From Haplosporangium gracile (taxonomy: Eukaryota > Mortierellomycota > Mortierellomycetes > Mortierellales > Mortierellaceae): a stretch of DNA of 64,000 nt. The stretch covers positions 1 to 64,000 of the forward strand of contig JAAAUF010000005.1 in assembly GCA_015499985.1 (NCBI GenBank), read 5' to 3'. Under the pieces are notes generated by a model that was not told where the DNA came from, did not search any database, and worked only from the letters and a program-made list of their open reading frames with translations. The position numbers and the translations under genes were made by a program. Below, in pieces: positions 45,601-62,027 of this stretch; position 1 is the stretch's first letter; each line of letters starts with the position of its first letter.

Positions 45601-46766
45601 TGTTGTTGTTGTTGCTGCTGGTGTGAGGAAGACGAAGATGAGGAGCCGTGGTGGAGAAGGGCCTTCTTTTTAAAGAGACCAAAGAGGATCTTTTTGGTCT
45701 CCTTAGCGGGGCTGGCGGCATGGTTGGGGTGGTCTTGGTCTTGCTGTCTTTGTCTCTTTCCATACATTTCTCCAGAGTCGGTCGACTTTGTCCTGCGATG
45801 TTGGGCCTCCATGGCGTGCTTGATGGAATCTGTGCGCTGGTGGGGTCGAATGTGGGGGGCAGGAGGGGTTGCGGGGAAGAGTTGCCGCCTGTTGTTGCCT
45901 CCACTGCTCTGTTGGAGGTGCTGTTGCTGGAGGTAGAGTTGCTGTTGCTGCTGGAGCTGATCAGGGGAAGGGGATCGAGAATAAGATTCGATGGAGCGCC
46001 TCCTGTCTGCATCCGCGTCAAAGGGATGGCTCGGACTGCTGTGGTTATTGCGCTGCTGGTGAATATTGCTTAGACTGCCGCCGCCGTTGTACGACCCATT
46101 GCCATTGCTATAGTTATAGTTGTTGTTATTTGTGGTATTGTTGCTGTTGAGTACACCACTGCTGTTGGAGAAAAGAGAACCGGCAGAACTGGAAAGAACG
46201 ATGTTCCGGTGGTTGTTGTTGCCATGGCTACTGCTGCCGTTATTGCTGTTGCTATTGCTGGAGAAGGAGGTCTTTCTAGTATGACTGTTACTGTAGAAGG
46301 TGTCAAGGAGGTCCGGTGAAGGGGGTCTTGAGGAGGAGGAGGTGCGGAAGAAGGAAAAGAGGTTGTTGCCTGATGATGTTGACTCTGACCCGTCCTTGCT
46401 GCCCTTGCCACGACGAGACGAGTATGATGTTGACGATGGTTGTGGTGTATCGAGGTGATGGCTCCGGCCATTGATAGGCCTAGGTCGTTCCCGCTCTTCA
46501 CTATTGCTGTTGTTATTATTAAAAGGCGATCGTGCGACATATGGACTGTGGGTTCCATTAGTGCTGCCGTTGCCAGTGTTATTGGTATAGTGAGAATATG
46601 AAAAGTAGCCTGAGCTGGCGGAGGTGCGTCGATGTTGTTCGGTCAAGGGGCTGGGCGTTGCAGAGGAGTTGTTGATGTCGGTGAAGGGCGAGTCAGTTCG
46701 GCCAGTGGAGGCAGAGCTGGTGGATCCTTTGCGGTCGTCGTAGTGTCCTGGCTGTCCTGGCGACAT
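39642..46766 (-). CDS. CYR1: Fungal adenylate cyclase (RA-LRR-PP2C-cyclase)
   Basis: One gene of at least ten exons with the complete fungal Cyr1 architecture. Exon 1 (46766-45500) is Ser/Asn/Gln-rich with polyQ. The Ras-associating domain lies at about 44560-44070 (STIRIFRPDTTYTTVNCVF, YHLYVLRNGIG, then ERPLNILRRLLLQFGYTD). About 20 leucine-rich repeats fill 43930-42260 (for example LQVLDLRGNRIKDL, LNLSSNNMSKVP). A PP2C-like domain spans about 42000-41080 (ESLFGLFDGRSD, SRSFGQYHLVP, DFLIMASNAFWDVMS). The class III catalytic domain lies at about 40910-40240: VFTDIKNSTKLWE carries the first metal-binding Asp, VKNEGDALMASF the second, and MDYYGPMVNRASRI follows. The cyclase makes cAMP and in fungi is stimulated by Ras. 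A 25-nt exon at about 44890 (EQQFPGFV) joins the blocks in frame. Small boundaries near 45.2-44.9 kb are approximate. Confidence 0.93.
45548..45625. repeat. Polyglutamine-coding (CAR)n cluster in adenylate cyclase
   Basis: Two runs of CAG/CAA codons, separated by a few His and Tyr codons, encode a Gln-rich stretch near the end of exon 1. Confidence 0.8.
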
Positions 46767-47560
46767 TGTTGGCTATGCTCTCTTTGTTGTCCTGTTTTTG
46801 TGGGTAATTATCTCTTTTGTTAGGTATTAGAGAGAAGCTCGATTGAAACTGGAGAAAGTAGTAGGGAAGGGGATTGATCAGATGACCGACAGGGTGCGAA
46901 TGGAGGGATTGACTGACTGAAGGTGGAGTGTGTATGTGTGTATGTGATTCTGTTCAAGTCTGGTGGTAGTTGTTGTTGAATGCACAGCAGGGAATGTTGA
47001 AAAGGCGAATGTGGTATGATAATTGAAGAGAGGTGAGGAGAAAAGAAAGAGAAGAGAGTAGAGAGAAGAGAGAAGAGAGGAGAGGAGAGTGTTGTAGGTG
47101 CTGATGATGAAACGAGGGATGATGATGAAAAGTGGTGATATTAGTGGTGGTGGCAAATAGGAAGAGGAAGCTCTCTCTTTCTCTCTTTTTTTTCCTTCCC
47201 TTTCTCTTCTGTGGGTGATGGGTGTTGACGTTAGTGTTGAAAAGGGAAACGGGGAAAATGGAAAAAAAAGGAAAGAGTTAAAAAAGAGAAAGGGAGGAAC
47301 GAGAAGAACAACAACAACAACAACAAGTCAGCAGCAAAAAAGAGAGCAGAAGAAAGAATTGACCGACAGCAAGGGAATGCTCACAACATATCGCATTATT
47401 ATTTTTGGCTGGAAGCAATAAAAATACTTGATGTCTCTCTTTCATAGTTGGATTATTACAAGCTTGACTTATTTCGCGCATGGGGACTGCAATTAATTAA
47501 GTGATTCCTTATGACTTTTAATGTACCGTTACAGTGGGTCACAGTACAAGACACACAGAC
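46767..47560. promoter_or_regulatory. Adenylate cyclase upstream region with GA-rich tract
   Basis: About 790 bp between the cyclase start and the TAPT1-like 3' end. A polypurine run (gagaagagag repeats, about 47030-47090) lies roughly 300 bp upstream of the start codon. No gene is seen. Confidence 0.4.
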
Positions 47561-50500
47561 CTATGGAATACGCGACTTGTAAAGCGTGTACCGGTCAATC
47601 GTATCCAGCCCATGGTTGATCCGCTTCTCGCCATTCACACCAAACGCATCACTATTCGCCTGTCCTCCCACCGTCCGCCCATCAAGCATCCCCGATACTG
47701 TTGCACTCACCGCCTTCTCTTCAAGCGCCGCATTCGACTCTCGCATCGCTCTATCCGCCTGTCGCTCAGCCCGCTCCCGAGACTCCATTGTCATATACCG
47801 ATGGTGCGCAAACCCCAACAGATTAATCCCAATTAACATCTTCAATGCCACCAAACATGCAAACGTCGCCAAGCATGCCAAACTGATCACAGCATACTCT
47901 ATCAATTTGCGACCCAGTTCCTGACTGAATCCCGTCCGATGCGCCCATCTCAAAGCCACCTGACCAACAACCATCAAACACTGTCCCAAAAGCAGCCAGG
48001 CAACCTTGAATAACGATACCAACGCCTCAACGATTCCTACAGACATTACTGCCACTCCCGAGGTGAAATTGATTGGAGGCATGATCCACTCAAACGATAT
48101 CTGCCCAAACGTCAACACAGTAGCTGATGGCGCAAATGTCTCCGCCATCACTGGTGAAGAACTGGCCCGCCCAAGCTCCGAAGGCAATGTGGACATGACC
48201 ATCTGCAGGGTCTGAATCGTCACACAGATCACAAGGCACGCCAACGGCAACGCTGCTAGTCCAATTCTCCTGGAAACCATAGGCGATTGATCCACGAACA
48301 TCTGCTGCTGTTGTGTTGTTGAATGTAATAATAGTGAAAAAAAAGAAAATGAAAAAAGGCGCCAATGAGTATCCAGTTCCTCTTGTGCCACTTCGGAAAA
48401 GGGTTTTGTTGGAACACGTGGCAAGGATCATAATAATAAAAGCGCACAAAGATCAAACAACGCCAACAGAAAGGGTCAAACGAAGAGCATGAATGGGTGA
48501 ATAGAACAACAGAACAACATTTGACAATAAAGAGATCAATGAGTAAACATACGTTGTTCCGGCCGGCGAGACGAGCTGGGCTTCCAACAACCAAGTCTCT
48601 GCTGAGGATATCGACAAAGCGCCCATAAACACTAGGCCGGATCTGGTTGAATTTGGTAATAAAGGCATGCTTCAGCCAATCCACCAGGGTCTCACAACCA
48701 AGGACCAAGAAGCATGGCGTCAGCAGGCGAGCCACGGCAGTCATGGATGAAAACAGTGGGACAAACGACTGAGGGTATACTGAGAAGGGTGAAGGGGGTG
48801 CGGCCGAGAGTTCCACAAGGTTCCTGATCGTAATAATCGTCACGAACACTGACAATTGAAAACGCTCCACAATATCTATCATTCGTGAAAGAGAGGTGTG
48901 AGTTGGCGGTTACAACACTTGCTTTTCCTTTCTCGCACGATCGGGTTATATATCACACAAGCATCGTTGAAAAACAAGGTCTTACCACTACAGCTGAGCT
49001 GAAAGAGATTCTCCTTCTCAAACTTCTTAAAGACACTGCCCTTGATCTCCACAAACTGGTTGCTAATAAGCAAGGTCAACAGCGCGTTCGAGTACGAGTT
49101 CACGGCTACATTCAGCGTCACCATTTGGAAAAACAACACCATCGTGTGTGCCACTAGAAAAAAAAAAACAAAAAAAAAACAAGAGATAATATATTGGGAA
49201 ATAAATTAGCATGATGTACCCTTTCTGAAATACATGGCAACATATTATTCTCTTGGAATTATCTCCATATTGCTCATTCCGCAGCGCCGAGGAGCACCGG
49301 GAGGTTCCAAGCAAATGACACTTACAGATGTACAAAATAGCCAGGAGAACAAAAGTGATGGGTCGTGCGTGTCTCGATGCCGTAAGGCTGGGCATCGGTG
49401 GGTGACTCCCGAGTGTTGCTTTTGAAAATAGTGAATCTAAAATATCCTGGCCGAACGAGCAACACAACCTGTCGAAAATCTAGCTCATCAAGTAACATGG
49501 TACGTTATAAGTATGAGTCCTCATAGAGAAGGAGAACACCGATGTTTAAGGAGCCCGTATGGTGAAACTCACCTCGAGACAGTTGAAGATAGCATAGAGC
49601 TTCATGGCATTTTGTCCACGGATGAAATGATATGTCCTGGAAGCGTCGACAGACTGAAGAATCGTGCACGCCACAACGACCAATGTGACCTTGATGAGAT
49701 CGCACTTTTGCGACGACTTGAGGCGTCTATTGATAAGAAAGGCAAAATGTGAGATTGTTTATTTGTACATAGCAAAGCCTCAATGCATCTGCCGTGAAGA
49801 AACAAGGCTTACGTGCGCTCCTTGCTCTTGGAAAACCATGTCCTGGAAAACACATAGCGGAAGAGGGCCACCAGGGCCAACATGAACCTGGCCGGCAGGA
49901 TGGTAAACGTATACAAGAACGAGTCCAGGCATACAAAATATCCAAATACAAGCATCTACTCGCACACATTCAGAAGAGAAATAACCTGGTCACTCTTTGC
50001 GTCACTTGAACACTTCAACAGCATTTCTTGATAGCCCTGACGACCCATGAAAAAAGGCGAACATACTTTTTCGAATGCAATGGGGACACTGAGAAAGTTG
50101 GCGACTCGTTCCCGCTTAAGCTCCTGCGTCGATTCAAAGTCAGCGGCAGTGAGCTCCTCCTTAAGGTAGTCCCAAAGAGAAACGGTTGGGTGGTCTGGAG
50201 GTGAGATAGATCCAATAAGTGTCCTCAGCTTGAGATCATCAATGAGTGCTATTGTCCAGCGATATCGGTAATAAGACGTCAGTACTGCTGTCTTAGAGTA
50301 AGGTTGTCTTGGCCGATCCTGAACATTCGACTGATCCAAGGGCGACATCTATGTACCTTGGGAGCCGTCTCCGCCAACTGGTGCCACAGTAGGGGCGGGT
50401 GTCTTGAGAAGTTGGGAAAGTTCGTGATCAAAAACTTTGGTGGAGCTTCCTGGCTTTGAGGCACTTGGCATTCCATTGGTCTGCTTTACGTCCTTGGATC

Positions 50501-51092
50501 CAGAGGGCGGACCTTGACCGCGCTCCTCTTCCTGCTGCAGCTTAATAAGTTGAATATCCAGATTCTGAAGAAAGTCGTTTTTCCTAGGTGTTGATGATCC
50601 CTTGCCAGCTGTTGTTATAGTAGTCGTTGTTGTCGTCGTCGTCGTCGTTGTGCTCTTATCAGTGTTGTTATCTTTGATGGAGGTGCCGACTTTAAGGCTA
50701 GAGGGTTGTTGAAATTGAGACAGCCGGTTCTCCTTGTTCTCTGGATTGTCCGAAAGTGATTGTGGGTTACGATTTGTCCCACTTTGGGTACTATTGTTAC
50801 CGTTACTGAGTGTACTTGTTTTGAGAAGGGTATTTTCAAGCGTGCTAAAGTTGTTTGTGCTGGCATTACTGCTGCCGATGTTGGTGTTGGTGTTGGTATT
50901 GCCATAGGACAACTCTGTCAGGGTGGCAGTGGCGGCGGCTGAGCGCCCGTCGAGGCCGGACTGTGAGGGAGAGGAAGGGGTGCTCTTGAAGCCGGCCTTC
51001 CATGATGACCTTGACTTTTTCTTGCCGTGTTTCCTTGGTGATGACCCGTTCTGCAGCTGTCGTGATGGTGAGGCTGGGTTCGGAGTTGACAT
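47561..51092 (-). CDS. TAPT1/Emp65-family ER membrane protein
   Basis: A multi-exon gene. The N-terminal 245 residues are Ser/Thr/Asn-rich and disordered. The conserved domain then starts ALIDDLKLRTLIG, SLWDYLKEELTAADFE, ERVANFLSVPIAFEK, followed by the hydrophobic stretch LVFGYFVCLDSFLYTFTILP. These are hallmark sequences of the TAPT1 (DUF747) family. Later membrane-rich exons cover DASRTYHFIRGQNAMKLYAI, LFFQMVTLNVAVNSYSNALL, LLISNQFVEIKGSVFKKFEK, LTPCFLVLGCETLVDWLKHAF and IRPSVYGRFVDILSRDL, the best-conserved part of the family. Yeast Emp65 and human TAPT1 reside in the ER; Emp65 with Slp1 protects folding of soluble proteins. Exon 1 (51092-50352) joins exon 2 by a GTACAT intron. Some internal boundaries are approximate. 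The gene is divergent to SMC5 over 251 bp. Confidence 0.88.
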
Positions 51093-51343
51093 GTCCCGTC
51101 CGAGTGTGTAATGTTGATGACTCCTGGATAGTGAATTGTAGGTGTGTTGAGAGAAGCGAGCGCACATAATATGTTAATGTGCCGGTCACGGGAACTGGAC
51201 AGTCCCAATTTCTGCAAGGCGTGCTTGGGATTGTTGTTGTTTGCCGCCAATTTTCCAGCCTCTATTTTGACTTCAGGTACAAAGCGGCAAGAAACACTTC
51301 TCTTCTCACCTTCGGCTCCTCAGCACAACGGTCAACATACATC
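51093..51343. promoter_or_regulatory. Divergent promoter region TAPT1-like / SMC5
   Basis: Only 251 bp separate the two start codons, so the two genes must share promoter space. No clear TATA box is seen. Confidence 0.45.
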
Positions 51344-56462
<5,119 letters not shown>

Positions 56463-56605
56463 AGCGGTCTGTAACATAGTAGTCTTTTTTTTTTTTATCA
56501 TCCTTTGGAAAAAAAATCGTTTACTTTGCGACAACAGATGCACTATGTTCTAATCAATTAGATCAAAATTTATTTCGAATGCTCAAAAAGAAAACAAGAA
56601 ACAGT

Positions 56606-57642
56606 CTACCAGCGGTCCCCACCAGACTCCATATGGACCTTCTCAGCCTCGGTAGGAGTGCGTCCGAGGATCTCATTGCGATGTGGAAACCGGCCAAACT
56701 TTTGGATGACGGCCTCGTGGGCCTTGGCATAGTTAAGGCAGTCCTTGAACAAGCCCTTGAATGCTGGCTCGACTTTGTTATATTCCTGGGTGAACTCGCG
56801 TACACAAGCCACCTGGTCTTCTACACTCTCCGAGTGCATCAGTGGCTTTAGAGGGATAGGAGGGTAGAGATGGAGTGGAGAGAGGGAGTGGAGAGAGGGA
56901 GTGGAGAGAGGGAGTGGAGAGAGGAGACTTGTTAGGACATAAAATTTATAGAAAAATGAACAAAGAGTGACAACAAGCAAGGTCAAAGGCCTCTCCTACC
57001 ATGTAAAGAAAGTGCCGGAAGAAAGGATGAACGGTATGACAAGACTTCCTGGTCAAAGCCTCCTTGACGACCTGTCTCGCCAAGGGATCAAATTCTGTAA
57101 AGGGACGAGGGGAGCCACGAAAGATGTTACGAGGGATCTGGTCAAGCAAGAGTGCCAGTGCAACGGTCCCTTCCCCTGTGGAGGTCATGCCGTCGCGGAA
57201 CTCCTTGTCCACCAGTGCTCTCTCAGCGTCGTCCTGGAACTCGACCCTATTTTATTTTTTTGAAAAGGGGTCCGTGTTGTTAGGAGGGGTGTAAAGGTGA
57301 GAGAGGATCGTGTTGCGTCCATGCGAGAGTATGCAGGGGAGAGGCGAGGGTGGGAAAGCTACAAGAGAGTAGACATGTGTAACATACCTCAGTTGATCGT
57401 CGAGTTCAGGGGTGCTTTTGTACCAGAACATAAAATTCTCGCGCTTCAACGGCTGATCGGGGACATAGCCTGTACCATAGGCGGAGAAAAAAAAGGACGG
57501 CCGATTGAGTATTCTTTTGAAGCAAAATAGGATATGATCCGCGTTACTTAAGAGAGAGAGTGCAGGTATTACCCTTAAACCAAAAGTCCAGAAGTCGCTT
57601 TGAGGTTGAGATCGCGGCGGTGGTTGCGACAGGGACGGTCAT
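56606..57642 (-). CDS. DUF924-family protein
   Basis: Four exons at about 57642-57573, 57472-57388, 57249-57003 and 56850-56606. The frame reads SKRLLDFWFKG, then YVPDQPLKRENFMFWYKSTP, FRDGMTSTGEGTVALALLLD, DQIPRNIFRGSPRPFTEFDP, PLMHSESVEDQVACVREF and KFGRFPHRNEILGRTPTEAE. These are the standard blocks of the DUF924 family, widespread in bacteria and scattered in fungi, whose function is not established. The DQIPRNIFRG and GRFPHRN blocks are the most conserved. An in-frame ATG at 57843 would add a 67-residue hydrophobic, Ser-rich N-terminus that could be a targeting sequence; the shorter start is preferred because family members begin close to the LLDFWF block. The second to last intron carries a 13-bp tandem repeat. 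Confidence 0.88.
56873..56924. repeat. 13-bp tandem repeat inside the DUF924 gene intron
   Basis: The unit agtggagagaggg is repeated four times almost perfectly. It lies in the intron before the last exon. Confidence 0.85.
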
Positions 57643-57998
57643 GTAGAATGAGAGTGAGCTAGGAGAAGAGTGGGATGGGTCAAAGGTGAGGGGAAAGGAG
57701 TAATTGTATTCTGAGAGTGTGTCTGGGGATGGCGAGGAAGGAGAAGAAGGAAAAGAAAGAGATGCAAGAGAGCTAGCGATTAGAGTAGAAAAGAGTGAAA
57801 AGAAATCGAGAGCGAGAAAAAAGTGAGATCGAGTGAAAATCATTATTAATAACAAAGTGGAGAAAAAAAAAAAAAAAGGTTCGGCGGAATACGGCCAGCT
57901 ACGCGCAGGAGGGAAACTGAACGGGGGAGAATAGAAAGACAAAGAACAATGTTAATTATAGGAATGTTATTGACACGTTTTTGTTCATTTTTCCTGAA
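57643..57998. other. DUF924 gene upstream region
   Basis: About 350 bp. It contains the alternative upstream start of the DUF924 gene (57843) and a poly(A/T) run near 57865. Nothing else is supported. Confidence 0.4.
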
Positions 57999-58711
57999 TA
58001 GACAAGTTTGCGGCTTTGAGCACCATCCAGTACGGCACCACTCCACAAGGATTGATTCCTTTCCTGGATCTTCTTGGTCTCTATGATCCCGTCAAGAAGG
58101 CATGTAACTTTTCTTTCTAGAGGTCAACACTTCCAAGTCGATGTGTTTTTCTTACCAACATAACCTCCTACTCCCTACAAACAGCAACCATTAAGTGTTT
58201 GACACAGTGTGCCTCTTGTGCTTCCAGTTTCTCGCCAACAGCCTAATACTCAAGGAGATGAACCAAGGAGGCGACACCATGCCCGGCATTGAGGGCCTCA
58301 TATTGTCAGCAAGTATGTCCCTCTTTTGATCATATTTTCTTTGTCGACTCTCTTGAACTTTAAACGCGACGGCGCACCAATGAAAAATTTCATGATTTTC
58401 TGTATAGGTACGACTTGATTGGAAGCCCAGCCAGTGGCTTCCCTCAAGACAAGAACCTTCTCGTGCATAACCATGTCATCCATGATTGGTGTTTCCTCGA
58501 GTACCAAGGCCACATCCTGCAAGCGTTCGATCGTACGTTTATACTTTATCCACCCGTTCACGTTTAATTATGTATTTCGTCGTTGTTCAAAGATAAGTCT
58601 AACCGTTGTATTACTTTTTCTTTTTCTAATAGCATCGGTGTTCAGAGCAATGCACGCGTTTTTCACCCCAGAGGCTGACCAGAACACCAGCTGCGCCGAC
58701 CAATGGCAGTA
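57999..58711 (+). pseudogene. Orphan exon remnants of an unrecognised gene
   Basis: Four plus-strand segments look like exons because each follows or precedes splice-like sites and together they read as an ordinary soluble protein. They are about 57999-58100 (KFAALSTIQYGTTPQGLIPF), 58228-58311 (FLANSLILKEMNQGGDTMPG), 58410-58530 (PASGFPQDKNLLVHNHVIHD, WCFLEYQGHILQAF) and 58634-58711 (FRAMHAFFTPEADQ, ending in a stop). There is no start exon, because the first segment abuts the DUF924 gene's upstream region. The join near 58195 meets an in-frame stop (QPLSV then stop). I do not recognise the family. It is probably the 3' end of a broken gene. Confidence 0.4.
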
Positions 58712-58971
58712 GTTCATGGTAGCACCTCAAGTACTTCGGTTTGGTTGTGCCGTTTGATCCATTTGCATCTCTCCTTCAACAAAGGTTTTTAAAGCAGTAA
58801 AAAAAAAAAAATCTTGATATCTGTTGTGTATCGCATGCAAACAAGAATGGATATTGGGATGGACATAGAATGAGCAGAATCGAGTGAAAGGATAGGACGG
58901 GGTTCTTTATTTTTTTCAAAAGGAGGAGGAAGAAAGGAAATATGACGCCAAGTGTGGTTACTATGTTGATC
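58712..58971. other. Convergent 3' space before PUF60-like gene
   Basis: About 260 bp of AT-rich sequence with an A-tract at 58799-58811. No gene is seen. Confidence 0.4.
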
Positions 58972-61777
58972 TTAGACAAGTCTTCCGGCAATGTATTCCT
59001 GCTGGTCAAAAAGAGTCGCCTGAATTGTTTTGCCATCAAACTGTCTGCCGTTCAATTGTGCTGCCGCCGATCTCGCATCTTTTCGACCACGAGGGGGAAA
59101 AAGCAATACATGGTTAGTTTGATTCCGAATCTAAACATCAGTCGAATACCATCCAGTAGCAAGTTATCTCCAAGAAAGCAAAAGGGATACGTACCAACGG
59201 GGGAAGCAAACTGGATGAAGATGCGAAGGAAGCCATCGGCAAGCGGCAAAAGTTTGACCAAGATAACAGGTCCATACTTGGAGCACTCTTCCTTGAACTC
59301 TTCCTCCAGTTGATCATCAATGTCCTCAGGAGTCGCACTGTACTGTAACCGGACCACGGTCGAATGGTCCATCTCCTTGGGCTGATGTGTAGCAGTTGAA
59401 GCAGGTGGTACAATACCACCACTCCGTGCCAGACTCTGCATCACCAAGTACCGCTGGTTACCACTGATACTCATATTCTCTTCCGACGCTACAGACTCCC
59501 TGTCGTTGCCCATGTTGGCCCCCGATGACTGACCAATCGCCACCAGACGCTGTGCAGTCGATGCCGCCGTTGCTGTTGCCCTCGCAATCACTGTGGTAGG
59601 TAATAGAGGAGTAAAGCAGTGCATGATCAGCCTCAAATATTATTCACAAATCTCCCAATTGCATGAAATATTGCACAATCAAAACCAAAAAAAAGCTAGT
59701 GCTTACTAGCAGGGCTCACGGAGTTAGACACGGCGGCCTGAGGAGCAAGGCGAGTCTGGGATGGGGAGGCAATTGATGGAGCAACAGGTGGAAGACCCTC
59801 AAGAGACTTCATACCCTCGGGCAAGGGACCACCAATGATGGCTTTGCACACACCCATGGGGACATCCAGCAGCATAAAGCCCTTCATAGAGTCGACAATC
59901 GTGTCAATGGAAGTGCCAGATTCGAATTGAACATATCTAGTTGACGTGAGCAAGAATGGTGATTAACAAGTGGTCACTCGATGTTCTTTGTGAACCGGCC
60001 AACCCGCGATCATGGCATGTGAAGGTTAGCATTTCCATGGCAAACGAAAAGAGAGTAATAGGGTGGTGCAGTGAAAGTTGGAGAGTTCAGTCAAACAACG
60101 GCGGCATGGCGGTGGAACCCCCTGCTTGTGATCTCGAAGATGATGCCTGGTAAGCGTCTAAGGTCCAAAATGAATATACCAGCGAACAGATTCCCACGTC
60201 CTGCACCGCGCATCCATATCCTCTTGAAAGTTGGCAGGGCCCAAACGTCTCTTTGTCCTGTTGTCCAAGGAAATTGTCCCAAAACCACGATGCCCAAAAA
60301 TGCGGCCAGGGGTCCGTGCGGTTGTCGATTGAGTCGCGAATATGAAGCGGAAGGATCAGTTGATAGGAGAGAGAGGGGAAAAAAGAACGAAGAAGAAAAA
60401 CAAAGAATGGGCGGAAATAGTAAGGCGATAAAGCGAGTGAGCATCATGCCAGAGTGTCAAACAAGCATTCCTCTTTGGCGTGATGAACGACAAAGCAGCT
60501 AACACTCAACAAGTCGATGTGTATCAAATAGTTTGCCAGATGTTGGATCGCAATATAGGAGGGGACACAGTGTAGTATAGTTATTAGCCCGAATGTTATC
60601 CAATGCTTACCCGTATCCACGATGCTTCCGTGTAATGAGATCGGGCTAGTAACACATAAAAAAAATCAAATTAGTTTGGCGATCAAATACCGGAAAGAAT
60701 TAACCGTCTGCAATATTCCAGCCAAGCATGGGCCTTACTGTGAGAACACATTTATCGACTGCCCCGAAGGCAGAAAAGATGCCGGCGAGATCCGACTCTG
60801 ATACAAGCGAGCCAATGTTCGCTACATAGATACGATCCTCAGGTGCTGGGGGCAACTCATCCAGTCCTGCAGAGTCGTAGTTCTTGGGCCGACCAATCTT
60901 GAGGTGACGCCCTCCAATGTCGATCGTGTCGGTCGCTTGGACAGCCAGAATGGCGGCCTCGGGTATTTCATACTCAACAAAGCAAAATCCGCGATGTTTC
61001 CCTGTTGCTGCATCGACCTTGAGCGCCAGTTCCTTGATGGCTCCGAATCGACTGAGTTTCTGGCGGACGTCGTCCTCTGTTGCTTCGAAGGAGATCGATC
61101 CGACATAGATCCTGCAGAGTGACTTGCGCTGCTCCGAGATGTTGGCGATGGCGAGGGATGGCTCTGGTTCAGCCGCTGATGTGAGTGCTCCTGCCTTGAC
61201 AAGCTACAAATGCAAGGAGATTTGGTTAAATATAATGTGGTATACAGGCGGTGTGAGGAGAGGCAAAGCGGTTACTTGTGGAGGTTAAACGGGTATTTTA
61301 CCTCCTCCTGGACTTCCCGCGCATACTGTTTTGCCCGCTCGAGTGCCTTGGCTTGCGATTCTGTCAGTCCTGTCTGAGGGTCTCTTACTTCTGGCACTGG
61401 CTCTGCTGATGCTATTGTCGAGAAAAAAGAGGGTTGATAGAGTGAGAAAGACTGCTATGCTTTCCTTGCGCTTGTTTGCTGATTGCGTGCAATCTCATCC
61501 ACAACCAAGTTGTCGTCGTTGTTTTTTGTAAAAATAAAGACGTACCGTTCCTTGAAGCGCCTTCTGCTGTGCTTTCCTTGTCGGTGTTGCTGTTGTCGCC
61601 CTCTTCGACAACAGTGTCGTCGGTGTGATCTACGCGTGCCTTTTTGGATGAGCACTCGTTGTTGCTGTTGCTGGATGAAGGTGAGTCGTGTGTGTTGCTG
61701 TCTGTGTTATCGTTGTTGTTGTCGGTGTCGTCGGCGTGTCTCTTGAGAGCATTGTGAGTCTGTTCGTTGTCTTCCAT
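58972..61777 (-). CDS. PUF60: PUF60-like (poly-U binding) splicing factor
   Basis: A multi-exon gene. It has an acidic, Asn/Asp/Ser-rich N-terminus (MEDNEQTHNALKRHADDTDN), then a helix (LTESQALERAKQYAREVQEE) and RRM1 at about 61110-60880: RIYVGSISFEATEDDVRQKL and RNP1 KHRGFCFVEYE. RRM2 starts at about 60838 (RIYVANIGSLVSESDLAGIF) and is split by a long intron in its RNP1, KHRGYG then YVQFES. A Pro/Ala/Ser linker and a divergent third RRM follow (STVVRLQYSATPEDIDDQLE, EECSKYGPVILVKLLP), ending in LNGRQFDGKTIQATLFDQQE and EYIAGRLV. Two RRMs plus a C-terminal UHM-type RRM is the architecture of PUF60/Half-pint, which acts with U2AF at 3' splice sites. Exon edges of the third RRM are approximate. 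Confidence 0.85.
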
Positions 61778-62027
61778 GGTCTCCTTGTGTGTATTGTTTC
61801 TAGTATGCCGCGGTGAATGTGAAGGATGTGAAAGAAGAAGAGGAGAGTCGTAGATTTACACATACAAAACAACGCCTATTGTTCATTTTGAAAGACTTCA
61901 ATTTTTGACAAATGAAAACCACGTCACCTAGTCGCTCGTTGGGCAAATAAAAGACCTGATCTTTGCCCGACAACGTTCCATTCTCTCAACGAACGACTGT
62001 TTATTCATTCACGCTCCACCGTCGACC
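61778..62027. promoter_or_regulatory. Divergent promoter region PUF60-like / mitochondrial EF-P
   Basis: Both start codons lie within 250 bp. A short direct TATA-like element is not evident. Confidence 0.4.
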
